Assembly (NCBI RefSeq): GCF_963674925.1
Contig: NZ_OY771647.1
Coordinates: 1,069,501-1,133,500 of the forward strand
Length of the DNA: 64,000 nt
DNA from: an uncultured Draconibacterium sp.
Lineage (GTDB): Bacteria > Bacteroidota > Bacteroidia > Bacteroidales > Prolixibacteraceae
Direction of reading: 5' to 3'
In this document: positions 26,814-35,286 of the stretch, one piece after another
How the letters are laid out: each line of letters starts with the position of its first letter
Numbering within the stretch: the stretch's first letter is position 1
Position numbers and translations under genes: made by a program
Notes under the pieces: generated by a model
The model's database searches: none
What the model was told of the DNA's origin: nothing
What the model saw: the letters and a program-made list of their open reading frames with translations, nothing else

Positions 26814-27746
26814 TCAATTCAAAAAGTTATAGAGTCCAAACCCAACAATCATCAACACCGAAAAAATAAGGTGGATAAGTACCGTTAATTTGGCACCGGG
26901 TTTTAGCTGATCCGGATCATCGTGGTATTTCAAGATGATTCCTGCAGCTTTGGGAAACAGCAAAATATAGGGAAGAAGCGCCAGCAGCAATGGCCAGGTC
27001 TTACCCGGATACCCGGCAAACAACACGAGTATATTCAGCACAAGAGCCACCTGCACTAACACATACAACATCGAGGTAAAACGTGTACCCATGCGTGAAG
27101 CAACACCGTGTTTCCCTCCTTCACGGTCGGCGTCCAGGTCGATCATTTGCCCCACCAGTAATATCGACGAAGTGCTGAGCCCTGTTGTTGGCATCAACCA
27201 GAGCAAGTGTGGTTGAACAGCCATATTCTGACTGACAGCGGCAATGAGAATAGCCATGGGACCAAAGGCCAGCCAAACCGACACCTCGCCCCAGCCCCGG
27301 TAGGCCAGCTTAAATGGTGGTGCCGTATAATATTTGCTAAAAAATGCCGACACAAGAAACAGTACCCACAGCAGCACACGCAATTCGTTTTTTATCAGAA
27401 AAGTAAGGGCGATCGTTCCCAGCAGGGCAATAGACAAACCGGCACGCGCCAAAAAGTACATCTTTCCCATCAGCTCCGGATTGTCGAGCAACACACCCGA
27501 TCCACCACTCGATTCGTTGCGGTGTACATTTACTTTGTCGGTGCCCTGAAGTGTATCGTAAATATCGTTATACACATTGGTGGCAACGTGCAGGCCAATT
27601 CCAATAAGCAGCACAACAATAAAATTCAGCACATCAAAACTCTCTTTTACGCCTGCACTCCACAGGGTGCCAATTACAATGGGAGCAATAATACTACTCA
27701 GGAATGGCGCACGAATCATTTTTAGAATACCGGGATTCTCGTTCAT
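26814..27746 (-). CDS. UbiA family prenyltransferase (MenA-like)
   Basis: The product is 310 residues from the ATG before NENPGILKMIRAPFLSS. About eight to nine membrane helices are expected. The two Asp-rich motifs that bind Mg-prenyl diphosphate are present: NVYNDIYDTLQGTD (about 61-74) and DLDADREGGKHGVASRMG (about 198-215). The pattern is closest to 1,4-dihydroxy-2-naphthoate prenyltransferases and the related homogentisate enzymes. It faces the phytol-kinase-like gene, with stops 20 bp apart. It may serve menaquinone synthesis, the chromanol-like pathway or both. Confidence 0.88.
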   Translation of the reverse strand: MNENPGILKMIRAPFLSSIIAPIVIGTLWSAGVKESFDVLNFIVVLLIGIGLHVATNVYNDIYDTLQGTDKVNVHRNESSGGSGVLLDNPELMGKMYFLARAGLSIALLGTIALTFLIKNELRVLLWVLFLVSAFFSKYYTAPPFKLAYRGWGEVSVWLAFGPMAILIAAVSQNMAVQPHLLWLMPTTGLSTSSILLVGQMIDLDADREGGKHGVASRMGTRFTSMLYVLVQVALVLNILVLFAGYPGKTWPLLLALLPYILLFPKAAGIILKYHDDPDQLKPGAKLTVLIHLIFSVLMIVGFGLYNFLN

Positions 27747-27850
27747 GTTTTTTGTTTTAGGTCGTTTTTGGTTCACTTTCAATGTTTTGTAAAATACAAA
27801 GAAAAATGACAAAAGCTGAAGCTTTTATTGTATTCTTACAAGCCCTGTCA

Positions 27851-28110
27851 ACCACCTCCCACCCCGAATTCTCGGGGCGTACTCCTCCTAACAGGAGGAG
27901 AAATAACTCTTTTCCAATTCCGGAATTGGAATACTTCATTTCGTTCGTAGCACGAACGTTTCCCCTCCATAAAATCAGGTATTCCATTTTGTTTCCCCCA
28001 TTTGGGGGAAATGTCTGCGTAAGGACCGGACGCGGCCGACAAAGGGGGTTAGGAGAGCCTGTCCCGACTTTTCGTGGGGAGGGGTACCGCGTTCACAGCG
28101 GTGGGGTGGT
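27851..28110. repeat. ACCACC...GGTGGT composite repeat
   Basis: The element is bounded by inverted termini ACCACCTCCCACCCC and GCGGTGGGGTGGT. Inside are CTCCTCC/GGAGGAG, a CCCCCATTTGGGGG hairpin and an AGCCTGTCCCGACTTTTCG segment. Very similar elements recur at 29,798, 33,650, 48,930 and 49,686. Confidence 0.75.
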
Positions 28111-28227
28111 AAAAATACCAAAGCAACCTTTCAATATCCCCCTTTCGTCGATCCTGTGCTCGTATAGGTCGTATTTATTTGTCGATCCGACTCAAAATGT
28201 CCTACCTTACAAAGCAAAGAAGAAAAG

Positions 28228-28959
28228 ATGAACACATTAGTTGTAGGAGCAAGCGGGGCAACCGGACGATTGTTGGTTGAAGATTTATTAAAACGGGGCG
28301 AGAAAGTGACAGCAATCGTACGATCAACAGAAAAGTTGAGTGCATTGCTCGACAATAAAAACCTGACCATAGTAAAAGCCAGCGTACTCGAACTTAGCGA
28401 TGACGAGTTGGCCAAACATGTTCATGGCTGCGACGCCGTAGCTTCGTGTCTGGGGCATAACCTTAGCTTTAAGGGGATATATGGTCCCCCACGACGCCTC
28501 GTTACCGAAGCTGCCCGCAAACTGTGTGCGGCCATTGTCGCCAATAAACCCGAAAAGCCGGTGAAATATGTATTGATGAATACAACAGGCAACCGAAACC
28601 GCGATTTAAACGAGCCCATATCTTTTGCACAAAAAATGGTTCTTGTACTGTTGCGCCTGGTGCTGCCGCCACATGTTGATAACGAACAGGCTGCAGACTT
28701 CCTCCGTACCCAAATTGGTCAGCATCACCCAACGATTGAATGGACCGCAGTGCGCCCCGACGGATTAACCGATGAGGACAGCGTGAGCCCCTGTGAGATC
28801 TATCCATCACCCACCAGAAGTGCTCTTTTTAACCCGGGAAAAGTGAGCCGCATAAACGTGGCCCGTTTTATGGCCGAACTGATTACTGATAACAATACCT
28901 GGAACCAATGGAAAGGGCAAATGCCGGTTATCTATAGCCGCGAACCCGAAAACATTTAA
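28228..28959 (+). CDS. NAD(P)-binding atypical short-chain dehydrogenase
   Basis: The product is 243 residues. The N-terminal Rossmann motif NTLVVGASGATGRLLVEDLLKRG is of the GxxGxxG type found in NmrA-like and NAD(P)H-binding SDR proteins. Other marks are VTAIVRSTEKL, DAVASCLGHNLS, YVLMNTTGN and TAVRPDGLTDED. No classical YxxxK is seen, as usual for the atypical SDRs. It is likely a flavin- or quinone-reductase-like or sensor protein. The neighbouring UbiA gene is on the other strand and separated by a repeat, so no functional link is claimed. Confidence 0.85.
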   Translation: MNTLVVGASGATGRLLVEDLLKRGEKVTAIVRSTEKLSALLDNKNLTIVKASVLELSDDELAKHVHGCDAVASCLGHNLSFKGIYGPPRRLVTEAARKLCAAIVANKPEKPVKYVLMNTTGNRNRDLNEPISFAQKMVLVLLRLVLPPHVDNEQAADFLRTQIGQHHPTIEWTAVRPDGLTDEDSVSPCEIYPSPTRSALFNPGKVSRINVARFMAELITDNNTWNQWKGQMPVIYSREPENI

Positions 28960-28979
28960 CAACGAACTAAAATAGAAAG

Positions 28980-29035
28980 AGATTGCTTCTCCGCCAGCCG
29001 GTGGATCGCAATTACCATATCCATTGTCCGCTGCC
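28980..29035. repeat. Partial GATTGCTTC-family repeat
   Basis: The left arm AGATTGCTTCTCC...ATCGCAATTACC joins directly to the core half GTCCGCTGCC. The right arm is missing. Confidence 0.6.
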
Positions 29036-29179
29036 TTTTCAGCAACCTTCATTTCATTTCCGCCACATTCACCCCGGAAAGCCACACATTTGTCGAAAAA
29101 TATTTCGCGTATAGCTTGCCGGGGGTATATTCACAGGCAGAATTAAAAAAACAACCATTGCTAACCGGTAAACAAGCTT

Positions 29180-29755
29180 ATGAAACTCAATTTTAAAAAG
29201 GAGCTAAACCTTTGGGGAGTATATTTTCTGACCATTTTTCTAAGTATTTATGTGCACGAACTGGGCCACTGTATCCCGGTGTGGGTAAAAGGAATTGGGG
29301 CCATTCCTACGCCGGCAAAAGAATACATTCTGCAAACCATTCCCGATACGCTGCAGCAACAAGTATCGCTGGGAGGTATTTTAGGAACAGTGTTGATTAC
29401 CCTCGGCGTAATGGTGTTGTATGGGCTGAAAAAGTTCAGGAACGATTCGGCTGTTTTGGCAGGTGTTTTGGCCATGCCGGGTATGTATACGCTTCGGTTT
29501 GTGGTAGTGGGACGCGGGCACGATGCCACGGAGTTTCAGGAAGCACAGGCAGCACTGGGCGCTGCTTACAACGGCCATTTAGTCGATTGGCTGTTTCTTG
29601 CGCTTTTTGTGGCGGGTACAACTTTGTGGGTGTTGAAAGCACAACCCAAACTTCGCATTGTTGGGCGTCTGCTTATTGGTTTTGTTCTTACCGTACTCTT
29701 TGTTATTGCGCATCAGGTGGTAAACAATGCGCTATTTGATCCTGTTTTTCAGTAA
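29180..29755 (+). CDS. Membrane protein with M50-like HExxH motif
   Basis: The product is 191 residues with four to five predicted helices. The first helix carries VHELGHCIPVW, with H26-E27-x-x-H30, a zinc-protease motif of the intramembrane (M50/S2P-like) type. Helices follow around 65-82, 90-105, 133-150 and 163-182. I do not see a clear second motif (NxxPxxxLDG), so it may be an M50-like relative without proven protease activity. Its substrate is unknown. It is a single gene between repeats. Confidence 0.7.
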   Translation: MKLNFKKELNLWGVYFLTIFLSIYVHELGHCIPVWVKGIGAIPTPAKEYILQTIPDTLQQQVSLGGILGTVLITLGVMVLYGLKKFRNDSAVLAGVLAMPGMYTLRFVVVGRGHDATEFQEAQAALGAAYNGHLVDWLFLALFVAGTTLWVLKAQPKLRIVGRLLIGFVLTVLFVIAHQVVNNALFDPVFQ

Positions 29756-29797
29756 ATATCTGGCTTTCCTTTTTCTACTCCTTGTTTGTAACGAATC

Positions 29798-30172
29798 ACC
29801 ACCTCACCAACTGCGCTGGTCCTCCCGACGCTCGCTTTGCTTGGTCGGGACAGGCTCTCCTTCTGACCCCCTTCGGCAACAGCCACCTAAAAGCCTTACG
29901 CTGCTGCCGTATTCCCCCTGAAGGGGGCAAGCATAAGGTATTTTACTATTGTTGGAGGAGAAACCGGGCCGGGGTTTCCATTTTTACTTATGAAATAAAA
30001 ATACGCCTGTAGCATAAAAATTTCCCCTCCATAAAATCAGGTATTCCATTTTGTTTCCCCCATTTGGGGGAAATGTCTGCGTAAGGACCGGGCGCGGCCG
30101 ACAAAGGGGGTCAGGAGAGCCTGTCCCGACTTTTCGTCGGGAGGGGTACCGCGTTTACAGCGGTGGGGTGGT
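29798..30172. repeat. ACCACC...GGTGGT composite repeat, long form
   Basis: The element starts ACCACCTCACCAACTGCGC and ends GCGGTGGGGTGGT. It contains TCCCGACGCTCGC...GGTCGGGACAGG, a segment reading CCCCCTGAAGGGGGC, and the CCCCCATTTGGGGG hairpin. The left part recurs almost unchanged at 49,686 and the right part at 33,765-33,914. Confidence 0.75.
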
Positions 30173-30240
30173 GAATACCATTTCATAAACGAGGAACGAC
30201 TGAAGCAATCTTTCTATAACTTTAAACCAAATTCCCGAAG

Positions 30241-30531
30241 ATGAAAAAAGAAGCTTACGTTTATATCTTAACAAACTCAGGTAATAAGGTACTTTATGTG
30301 GGTGTTACCAGTAATCTTACCCTGCGAATGCAACAACATAAAAATGGGTTTTTCAAGAATGCCTTCACATCGAGATATTTGATTAACAAATTGGTTTATT
30401 ATGAGTTATTTCAGAATTTGACTGATGCCATTGCCCGTGAGAAACAAATAAAAGCTGGGCCTCGTCAGAAAAAGATTGATCTTGTAAATAGTCGTAATCC
30501 TGAATGGGAAGATTTAATGCTCAGGAATTAG
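30241..30531 (+). CDS. GIY-YIG nuclease family protein
   Basis: This 96-residue single-domain protein has the GIY-YIG signature VYILTNSGNKVLYVGVTSNL (residues 6-25). It also has the conserved Arg in LTLRMQQHKNG, and E60-type residues in ELFQNLTDAIAREKQIKAGPR. Stand-alone members of this group are common in Bacteroidota, often in many copies. Biological roles are unclear and may be structure-specific DNA cleavage. The stop codon overlaps the start of a GATTGCTTC repeat. Confidence 0.9.
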   Translation: MKKEAYVYILTNSGNKVLYVGVTSNLTLRMQQHKNGFFKNAFTSRYLINKLVYYELFQNLTDAIAREKQIKAGPRQKKIDLVNSRNPEWEDLMLRN

Positions 30532-30684
30532 ATTGCTTCGTTTCACTCGCAATGACGTTTGTATTAGAGGGTCTAGGGCAGCGGACAGGAGAAAATCTTG
30601 CCCGGACGAACAAGTTTATTGTCCGCTGCTATTCTTAATATGCATATTTGTCATTGCGAGGGAATGTAATGACCGAAGCAATCT
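30530..30684. repeat. Nested palindromic repeat (GATTGCTTC family)
   Basis: The outer arms AGATTGCTTCG...TCGCAATGACG and GTCATTGCGAGGG...GAAGCAATCT enclose a core GGCAGCGGACAGG...TTGTCCGCTGC. The first base of the repeat lies in the stop codon of the GIY-YIG gene. Confidence 0.85.
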
Positions 30685-30775
30685 CTTCTTCTCCCCCTCG
30701 TTACAAACTAATCCCTTACCCCTTGTTTTTTGCTTCCCTTGTCGTAAATTTAAAGAAGCAACACAGCACACCATT

Positions 30776-31981
30776 ATGAAACTCACATCGCTTGTTATTT
30801 CCGCATTTTGTTTGAGCATTGCTCTTTTGCTCACAGGCCTTCAACTCCGGGCACAGGACGAAAACAAAACCCGTTTCGAGATCTCGGGGCAGGTGATGAC
30901 CGATGCCGGTTATAATTTTCAGCAGATCAATCCCGATTATTTCGATGTGATGCGCCCCACGCAGCTGCCGGCCTTTAAAAACGAATACGGCAGCAACGGC
31001 AATGTATTTTTTGGCGTGCGGCAATCGCTCTTTCGCGTCCAGAGTTTTACCCCCACCCAATACGGAGAACTGACGATCCATTTTGCTTTCGACCTGTTTG
31101 GCTCGGGACAAAATGCCGGCGAAACCAACTTTCATTTGCTCTATGCTTATGCCGAACTGGGGATGCTGGGGGCGGGTCGTAACTGGAGCCTCTTTAGCGA
31201 TATCGGTGGATTTCCGAATATGCTCGAATACTGGGGGCCGGTGGGACTTTCGTTGTGCAAAAATGTGCAGTTGCGCTTTATCCCGCTAAACGGAAAGAAC
31301 CGCCTGGCTTTTGCACTCGAACAACCCGGTGCCAGTGCCGACGAAGGTGTGTATGCCGACCGTATCGAACTCTCGGATGTAAAACCCCGGTTCAATCTTC
31401 CCGATTTTGCCGCTGAATTCCGGATGACGCGAAACTGGGGTTATGCCGAAATTGCCGGGGTGCTTCGGAAGATAGAATGGATAGACCAGGGCAACGAACC
31501 CTACGACCTCAGCGGTAAAGCCTGGGGCTACGGTCTCAACCTGAGTTCGAACCTGAAGCTTAACGAAAACAATGTGCTTTTGCTGCAAACCATCGGCGGA
31601 AAAGGCATACAAAACCTGATGAACGACGCCCCCACCGACATTGGCATAAAAAACGATTTCAGCAATACGCTGCGCCCCGTTAAAGGTGTGGCACTGCCGC
31701 TGTTTAGCTATTCGTGCTACCTCAACCACCGCTGGAACGAAAAGTGGAGTACGGCCGCCGGCTGGTCGGCGATACACACCCAAAACTCCGACGGCCAGCA
31801 AGACGATGCTTTCCGTAACGGGCGTTATGCCAGCATTAACCTGCTGTATACCCCGCTGGCTTCTGTGATGGCCGGTGTTGAGCTGCAGTGGATTGAGCGC
31901 GAAAATTACAACGACGGCTGGACCAGCTCGGCTACCAAGGTGCAGTTTTCGCTGCGTTATGTGTTTAGCGAAAAGCTGTGA
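30776..31981 (+). CDS. DcaP-like outer membrane porin protein
   Basis: The product is 401 residues from the ATG before KLTSLVISAFCLSIALLLTGLQLRAQ, a clear signal peptide. Longer in-frame sequence upstream is repeat DNA. The mature part resembles the trimeric DcaP-like porin family: RFEISGQVMTDAGYNFQQINPDYFDVMRPTQLP, GVRQSLFRVQSFTPT, YAYAELGMLGAGRNWSLFSDIGGFPNMLEYWGP. A C-terminal barrel strand VQFSLRYVFSEKL completes it. DcaP porins take up small organic or negatively charged molecules. The substrate is unknown. Confidence 0.85.
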   Translation: MKLTSLVISAFCLSIALLLTGLQLRAQDENKTRFEISGQVMTDAGYNFQQINPDYFDVMRPTQLPAFKNEYGSNGNVFFGVRQSLFRVQSFTPTQYGELTIHFAFDLFGSGQNAGETNFHLLYAYAELGMLGAGRNWSLFSDIGGFPNMLEYWGPVGLSLCKNVQLRFIPLNGKNRLAFALEQPGASADEGVYADRIELSDVKPRFNLPDFAAEFRMTRNWGYAEIAGVLRKIEWIDQGNEPYDLSGKAWGYGLNLSSNLKLNENNVLLLQTIGGKGIQNLMNDAPTDIGIKNDFSNTLRPVKGVALPLFSYSCYLNHRWNEKWSTAAGWSAIHTQNSDGQQDDAFRNGRYASINLLYTPLASVMAGVELQWIERENYNDGWTSSATKVQFSLRYVFSEKL

Positions 31982-32044
31982 CTTATACGCCTGCGCTCCG
32001 AGCAATCCCAATGCCCAATGCCCAATGACAACCGCAAATTGTTT

Positions 32045-32149
32045 AATCCTCCGATCCGTCAGCTGACGGACCACCTCCTTTAAGAAAGGAGGATCGCGTT
32101 AACAGCGGTGGGGTGGTCATATAATGTAGCATATCAATCACCACCTCAC
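32045..32149. repeat. Direct repeat left of the IS3 element
   Basis: About 105 bp, starting TAATCCTCCGATCCGTCAGC and ending GCATATCAATCACCACCTC, contains a short ACCACC...GGTGGT unit. It recurs nearly unchanged in the same orientation at 33,555-33,659 on the other side of the IS3 copy. Confidence 0.8.
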
Positions 32150-32237
32150 CTTTACTTCTGGTTGGTAAAATGATATTGCTACATTTGATCGGACAGTAGG
32201 TTAAGATATGATTGTAATAAAATTGTATCTTAGAATT

Positions 32238-32552
32238 ATGAGTAGAGAAAGACGAACATTTACACGAGAGTTTAAGCTCAACGCAGTAGAATTGAGTTAC
32301 TCCAGAGAAAACATTGTTGAATTGGCACATGAGCTAAAAATACGTCCGGCATTACTTTACAGATGGAGGAGCGAATTTGCCAGCTCACAAGGGGCAAGTT
32401 TTCCAGGTAATGGCAATCCAAAAATGACGGATGAAGAAAAAGAAATAGCACGTTTGAAAAAAGAGCTTGCCGATATGCAAATGGAAAGGGATATTCTAAA
32501 AAAGGCAGTAGGCATCTTTTCCAAGAGCGATGGAAAATATACCGGTTTATAA
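32238..32552 (+). CDS. IS3 family transposase, OrfA
   Basis: The product is 104 residues from the ATG before SRERRTFTREFKLNAVELSY, ten codons inside the longest open frame. It is a helix-turn-helix DNA-binding protein (AHELKIRPALLYRWRSEF) followed by a leucine-zipper-like coiled coil (EEKEIARLKKELADMQMERDIL) used for multimerisation. The slippery site lies near its end. OrfA binds the IS ends and regulates transposition. Confidence 0.92.
   Translation: MSRERRTFTREFKLNAVELSYSRENIVELAHELKIRPALLYRWRSEFASSQGASFPGNGNPKMTDEEKEIARLKKELADMQMERDILKKAVGIFSKSDGKYTGL
32498..32504 (+). other. Programmed -1 frameshift site
   Basis: A-AAA-AAG is in the zero frame of OrfA (codons CTA AAA AAG). A shift of -1 enters a frame that stays open from here into OrfB, giving the OrfAB transposase. 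This matches the known IS3 expression scheme. Confidence 0.75.
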
Positions 32553-32566
32553 CCGATAACAGCTCC

Positions 32567-33415
32567 ATGTTTCCCATTGAAATGATGTGTAAAGTATTAG
32601 GAGTAAGCAGAAGTGGATTTTATTTCTGGTTAAAAAGGAAGCCCTCAAAACGGGCACTTGAAAATGACGATTTAATGGAACAGATACGAGTGATACATAA
32701 AAAGAGCAAAGGAACTTACGGAAGTCCACGCATCTGCGAGGAACTTAAGAAAGGTTATGTTCATGTATCACGACGCCGTATCGCCAGGTTGATGAAAAAA
32801 GCTAATATCCGCAGCACCACAAAAAAACGTTTTAAATGCACTACCGAATCCAGACACCAGTTCCCAGTTGCACCGAACCTGTTGAACCGGGAGTTCAAAG
32901 TGGATCAGCAAGGAAAAGTATGGGTTTCTGACATTACTTATATCCGAACCACCGAAGGCTGGTTATACCTGACTGTTATTATAGATCTATGTGATCGAAA
33001 GGTAATTGGATGGTCTACAAGCAATACGCTTAAAACCAATGAAACAGTTGTTCCTGCATGGAAAATGGCAGTTACAAACCGACCAATAACTGATAATCTG
33101 ATTTTTCATTCTGACAGGGGAATACAATACGCCTGTACAGAGTTTAAAGAACTTCTGGCAACAAATCCATGTGTAAAACAAAGTATGAGCAGAAAAGCAG
33201 ATTGTTGGGATAATGCAGTTGCTGAAAGCTTTTTTAAAACCTTAAAAACAGAATGGATTTACAGAAATAAGTATGCCACGAAAAAGCATGCGAGAGTTTC
33301 TGTTTTTGAATATATAGAAACCTGGTACAATACGCAGAGAAGCCATTCTTCTTTGAATTATTTGTCACCGGAAGAATTTGGAGAATTAATGAACAAACAA
33401 AAATTGGCAGCATAG
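32567..33415 (+). CDS. IS3 family transposase, OrfB (DDE integrase)
   Basis: The product is 282 residues from the first ATG. In vivo it is probably made mainly as the OrfAB fusion by -1 frameshifting. The HTH_21-type segment (KSKGTYGSPRICEELKK) precedes the rve integrase core. The DDE triad is visible in VSDITYIRT, IFHSDRGIQYA and DNAVAESFFKTLKTEW. The C-terminus WYNTQRSHSSLNYLSPEEF is standard for the family. No stop or frameshift breaks the core, so the IS is probably active or recently so. Confidence 0.94.
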   Translation: MFPIEMMCKVLGVSRSGFYFWLKRKPSKRALENDDLMEQIRVIHKKSKGTYGSPRICEELKKGYVHVSRRRIARLMKKANIRSTTKKRFKCTTESRHQFPVAPNLLNREFKVDQQGKVWVSDITYIRTTEGWLYLTVIIDLCDRKVIGWSTSNTLKTNETVVPAWKMAVTNRPITDNLIFHSDRGIQYACTEFKELLATNPCVKQSMSRKADCWDNAVAESFFKTLKTEWIYRNKYATKKHARVSVFEYIETWYNTQRSHSSLNYLSPEEFGELMNKQKLAA

Positions 33416-33554
33416 CTTAACTGATTGTCCACTTTTTTGTTGCAAGTTCAAAAACGGAGTTTCGGGCCTCGTCCCCCTTGGCGAAGAGCCTGTCCCGGTC
33501 GCAGCATCGGGAGGGAATTAAAGGGGGATTGAAGTAATGCTACCACAAATTGTC

Positions 33555-33914
33555 TAATCCTCCGATCCGTCAGCTGACGGACCACCTCCTGTAAGAAAGG
33601 AGGACCGCGTTAACAGCGGTGGGGTGGTAATATATGTGGCATATCAATCACCACCTCCCCACTGATTTCGTTGCACTACATCAGCGGTACTCCTCCTCGA
33701 GGAGGAGAAATTTGTAATCCAATTTTGGCTTTGAAATAAAAAACAAACCTGTAGCACGAACGTTTCCCCTCCATAAAATCAGGTATTCCATTTTGTTTCC
33801 CCCATTTGGGGGAAATGTCTGCGTAAGGACCGGGCGCGGCCGACAAAGGGGGTCAGGAGAGCCTGTCCCGACTTTTCGTCGGGAGGAGGACCGCGTTTAC
33901 AGCGGTAGGGTGGT
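33555..33914. repeat. Composite repeat cluster right of the IS3 element
   Basis: The first 105 bp duplicate the segment left of the IS. A full ACCACC...GGTGGT composite follows, with the CCCCCATTTGGGGG hairpin and the AGCCTGTCCCGAC block, ending GCGGTAGGGTGGT. It runs to within 31 bp of the start of the amidohydrolase pseudogene. Confidence 0.75.
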
Positions 33915-33944
33915 TAATCAGAAACCTTTTAATTTTTAGATACT

Positions 33945-34696
33945 ATGAACTCATTCTCCATATCCCCCATGCATCGACAGAAATACCCGACTACACCGGA
34001 TTTCTGCTTCGTAGTGACGTTTTACAGACAGAAATACAAAAACTTACCGACTGGCACACCGACGAGCTGTTTGTCAATACAAGCGACGTGGCCGTTGTTG
34101 CGCCGTTCTCACGCGTGTTTTGCGATGTGGAACGTTTTACCGACGACAGCCTGGAGCCCATGGCGAAATACGGAATGGGTGTGCTGTACGAAAAAACCGA
34201 TAACGGAAAACCGATGCGTGAACTTACTACCGCTTTTAAAGCACAGGTGCTGCAGCACTATTACAACACCCATCACCGGAAATTAACGGAGGCGGTGGAA
34301 CAAGAGCTGGCTCAACAGAACAGCGCTTTACTCATCGACTGCCACTCGTTTCCCGATACACCCCTTCAACGCGATATCGACCAGCACCCGCAGCGCCCCG
34401 GTTTTAATCTCGGCACCGATCCGTACCATACACCACCAGAACTCACCCGCCGTGCCCAACAGTTTTTTACCGACCGGGGTTTTACCGTGGCTATTAACCG
34501 CCCCTATGCCGGAACGCTGGTGCCCCTGCGCTGGTACAACAACGATAAACGGGTAAGCTCGCTGATGCTGGAAGTCAACCGCCGCCTCTACCTGAAACCC
34601 GATACCAGTGAAAGATCGGATGACTTTGAAACGATAAAAGCGTTGGTACATGATTTTTTAGACCACATTAGGAAAAGCTTGCACCAGATGCCGTAG
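33945..34696 (+). pseudogene. N-formylglutamate amidohydrolase, frameshifted at codon 2
   Basis: From codon 3 onward the reading is LILHIPHASTEIPDYTGFLLRSDV, then DWHTDELFVNTSDVAVVAPFSRVFCDVERF, LLIDCHSFPD and SLMLEVNRRLYL. This is a complete hydrolase of about 250 residues. The only suitable start, ATGAACTC, is out of frame by one base. Restoring one A (ATG AAA CTC) would give MKLILHIPH, the usual family start. No ATG, GTG or TTG lies upstream in the coding frame near the start. Either a homopolymer deletion killed the gene or there is a sequencing error. An internal ATG at codon 49 would lose the N-terminal active-site motif. Confidence 0.75.
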
Positions 34697-34790
34697 TTTT
34701 CCTTTTGCCTTTCCACTTTTGCCCCCGACGCTTCGGTCGGGATTTCGCCCGGCAAAGCCGTTTTCAACTTTTTACTTTTACCTTTACAGT

Positions 34791-35219
34791 ATGACCGATG
34801 TACACGACAAAAAGACCCGCTCGTTTAATATGAGCCGAATTAAGGGCAAAAACACAAAGCCTGAGATGCTGGTGCGGAAGTTTTTGTTTGCCAACGGTTT
34901 TCGTTACCGACTGAATGTTAAAACCCTGCCCGGAAAACCCGACATAGTTTTACCCAAATACAAAACTGTAATTTTTGTAAACGGCTGCTTTTGGCATGGG
35001 CATAAAGGGTGTAAGTATGCAACCATACCAAAAACGAGAACGGAATGGTGGTTGGAAAAGATTAAAGAAACTCAAAAAAGAGACAGTAAAGCAGAAGTTG
35101 AGTTGAACGCAATGGGGTGGAGAGTTATTAACATTTGGACATGTGAATTGAAGACAGGAAGAGAGAATAGACTAAATAGGCTGATAAAAGAGCTGAAAAT
35201 AGTTGAAAACTATTTGTGA
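34791..35219 (+). CDS. vsr: Very short patch repair endonuclease (Vsr)
   Basis: The product is 142 residues from the ATG before TDVHDKKTRSFNMSRIKGKNTKPE. Motifs match the Vsr family: SRIKGKNTKPEMLVRKFLFANGFRYRLN, the catalytic strand LPGKPDIVLPKYKTVIFVNGCFWHGH, and the zinc-binding Cys/His residues in GCFWHGHKGCKYATIPKTRTEWW. Vsr nicks beside T:G mismatches left by deamination of 5-methylcytosine. Relatives in phage-defence clusters may act as the restriction nuclease. The cytosine methyltransferase gene follows 67 bp downstream. The second half of the gene is visibly more AT-rich than the first. Confidence 0.93.
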   Translation: MTDVHDKKTRSFNMSRIKGKNTKPEMLVRKFLFANGFRYRLNVKTLPGKPDIVLPKYKTVIFVNGCFWHGHKGCKYATIPKTRTEWWLEKIKETQKRDSKAEVELNAMGWRVINIWTCELKTGRENRLNRLIKELKIVENYL

Positions 35220-35258
35220 TTTAATCAAATAATCGTTATGAACTTTATTTTTTAAAAC

Positions 35259-35266
35259 TAATTTTG
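35259..35266 (+). promoter_or_regulatory. Possible Bacteroidota -7 box upstream of the methyltransferase gene
   Basis: TAATTTTG matches the Bacteroidota -7 consensus TAnnTTTG and lies 20 bp upstream of the methyltransferase start. I do not see a good -33 TTG at the expected distance, so the call is weak. If real, it allows methyltransferase expression independent of vsr. Confidence 0.3.
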
Positions 35267-35286
35267 ATGTTTATTCAGAATTAGCT

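Larger units (their letters stand above)
32176..33445 (+). mobile_element. IS3 family insertion sequence
   Basis: An IS of about 1.27 kb has two overlapping transposase frames. Imperfect terminal inverted repeats of 30 bp both start TTGC and end inward with GTTAAG, and match at about 20 of 30 positions. The core ggaca is shared. I could not identify a target-site duplication with confidence. The element is inserted in a region made of ACCACC/GGTGGT repeats and looks intact. Confidence 0.8.

Noticed and set aside
30533..30775. Extended N-terminus of the DcaP-like porin
   Set aside because: The extension translates the GATTGCTTC repeat, and a proper signal peptide starts at the internal ATG.
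34088..34696. Intact shorter N-formylglutamate amidohydrolase starting at an internal ATG
   Set aside because: This start would delete the HIPHAS active-site segment, which is encoded in frame just upstream.
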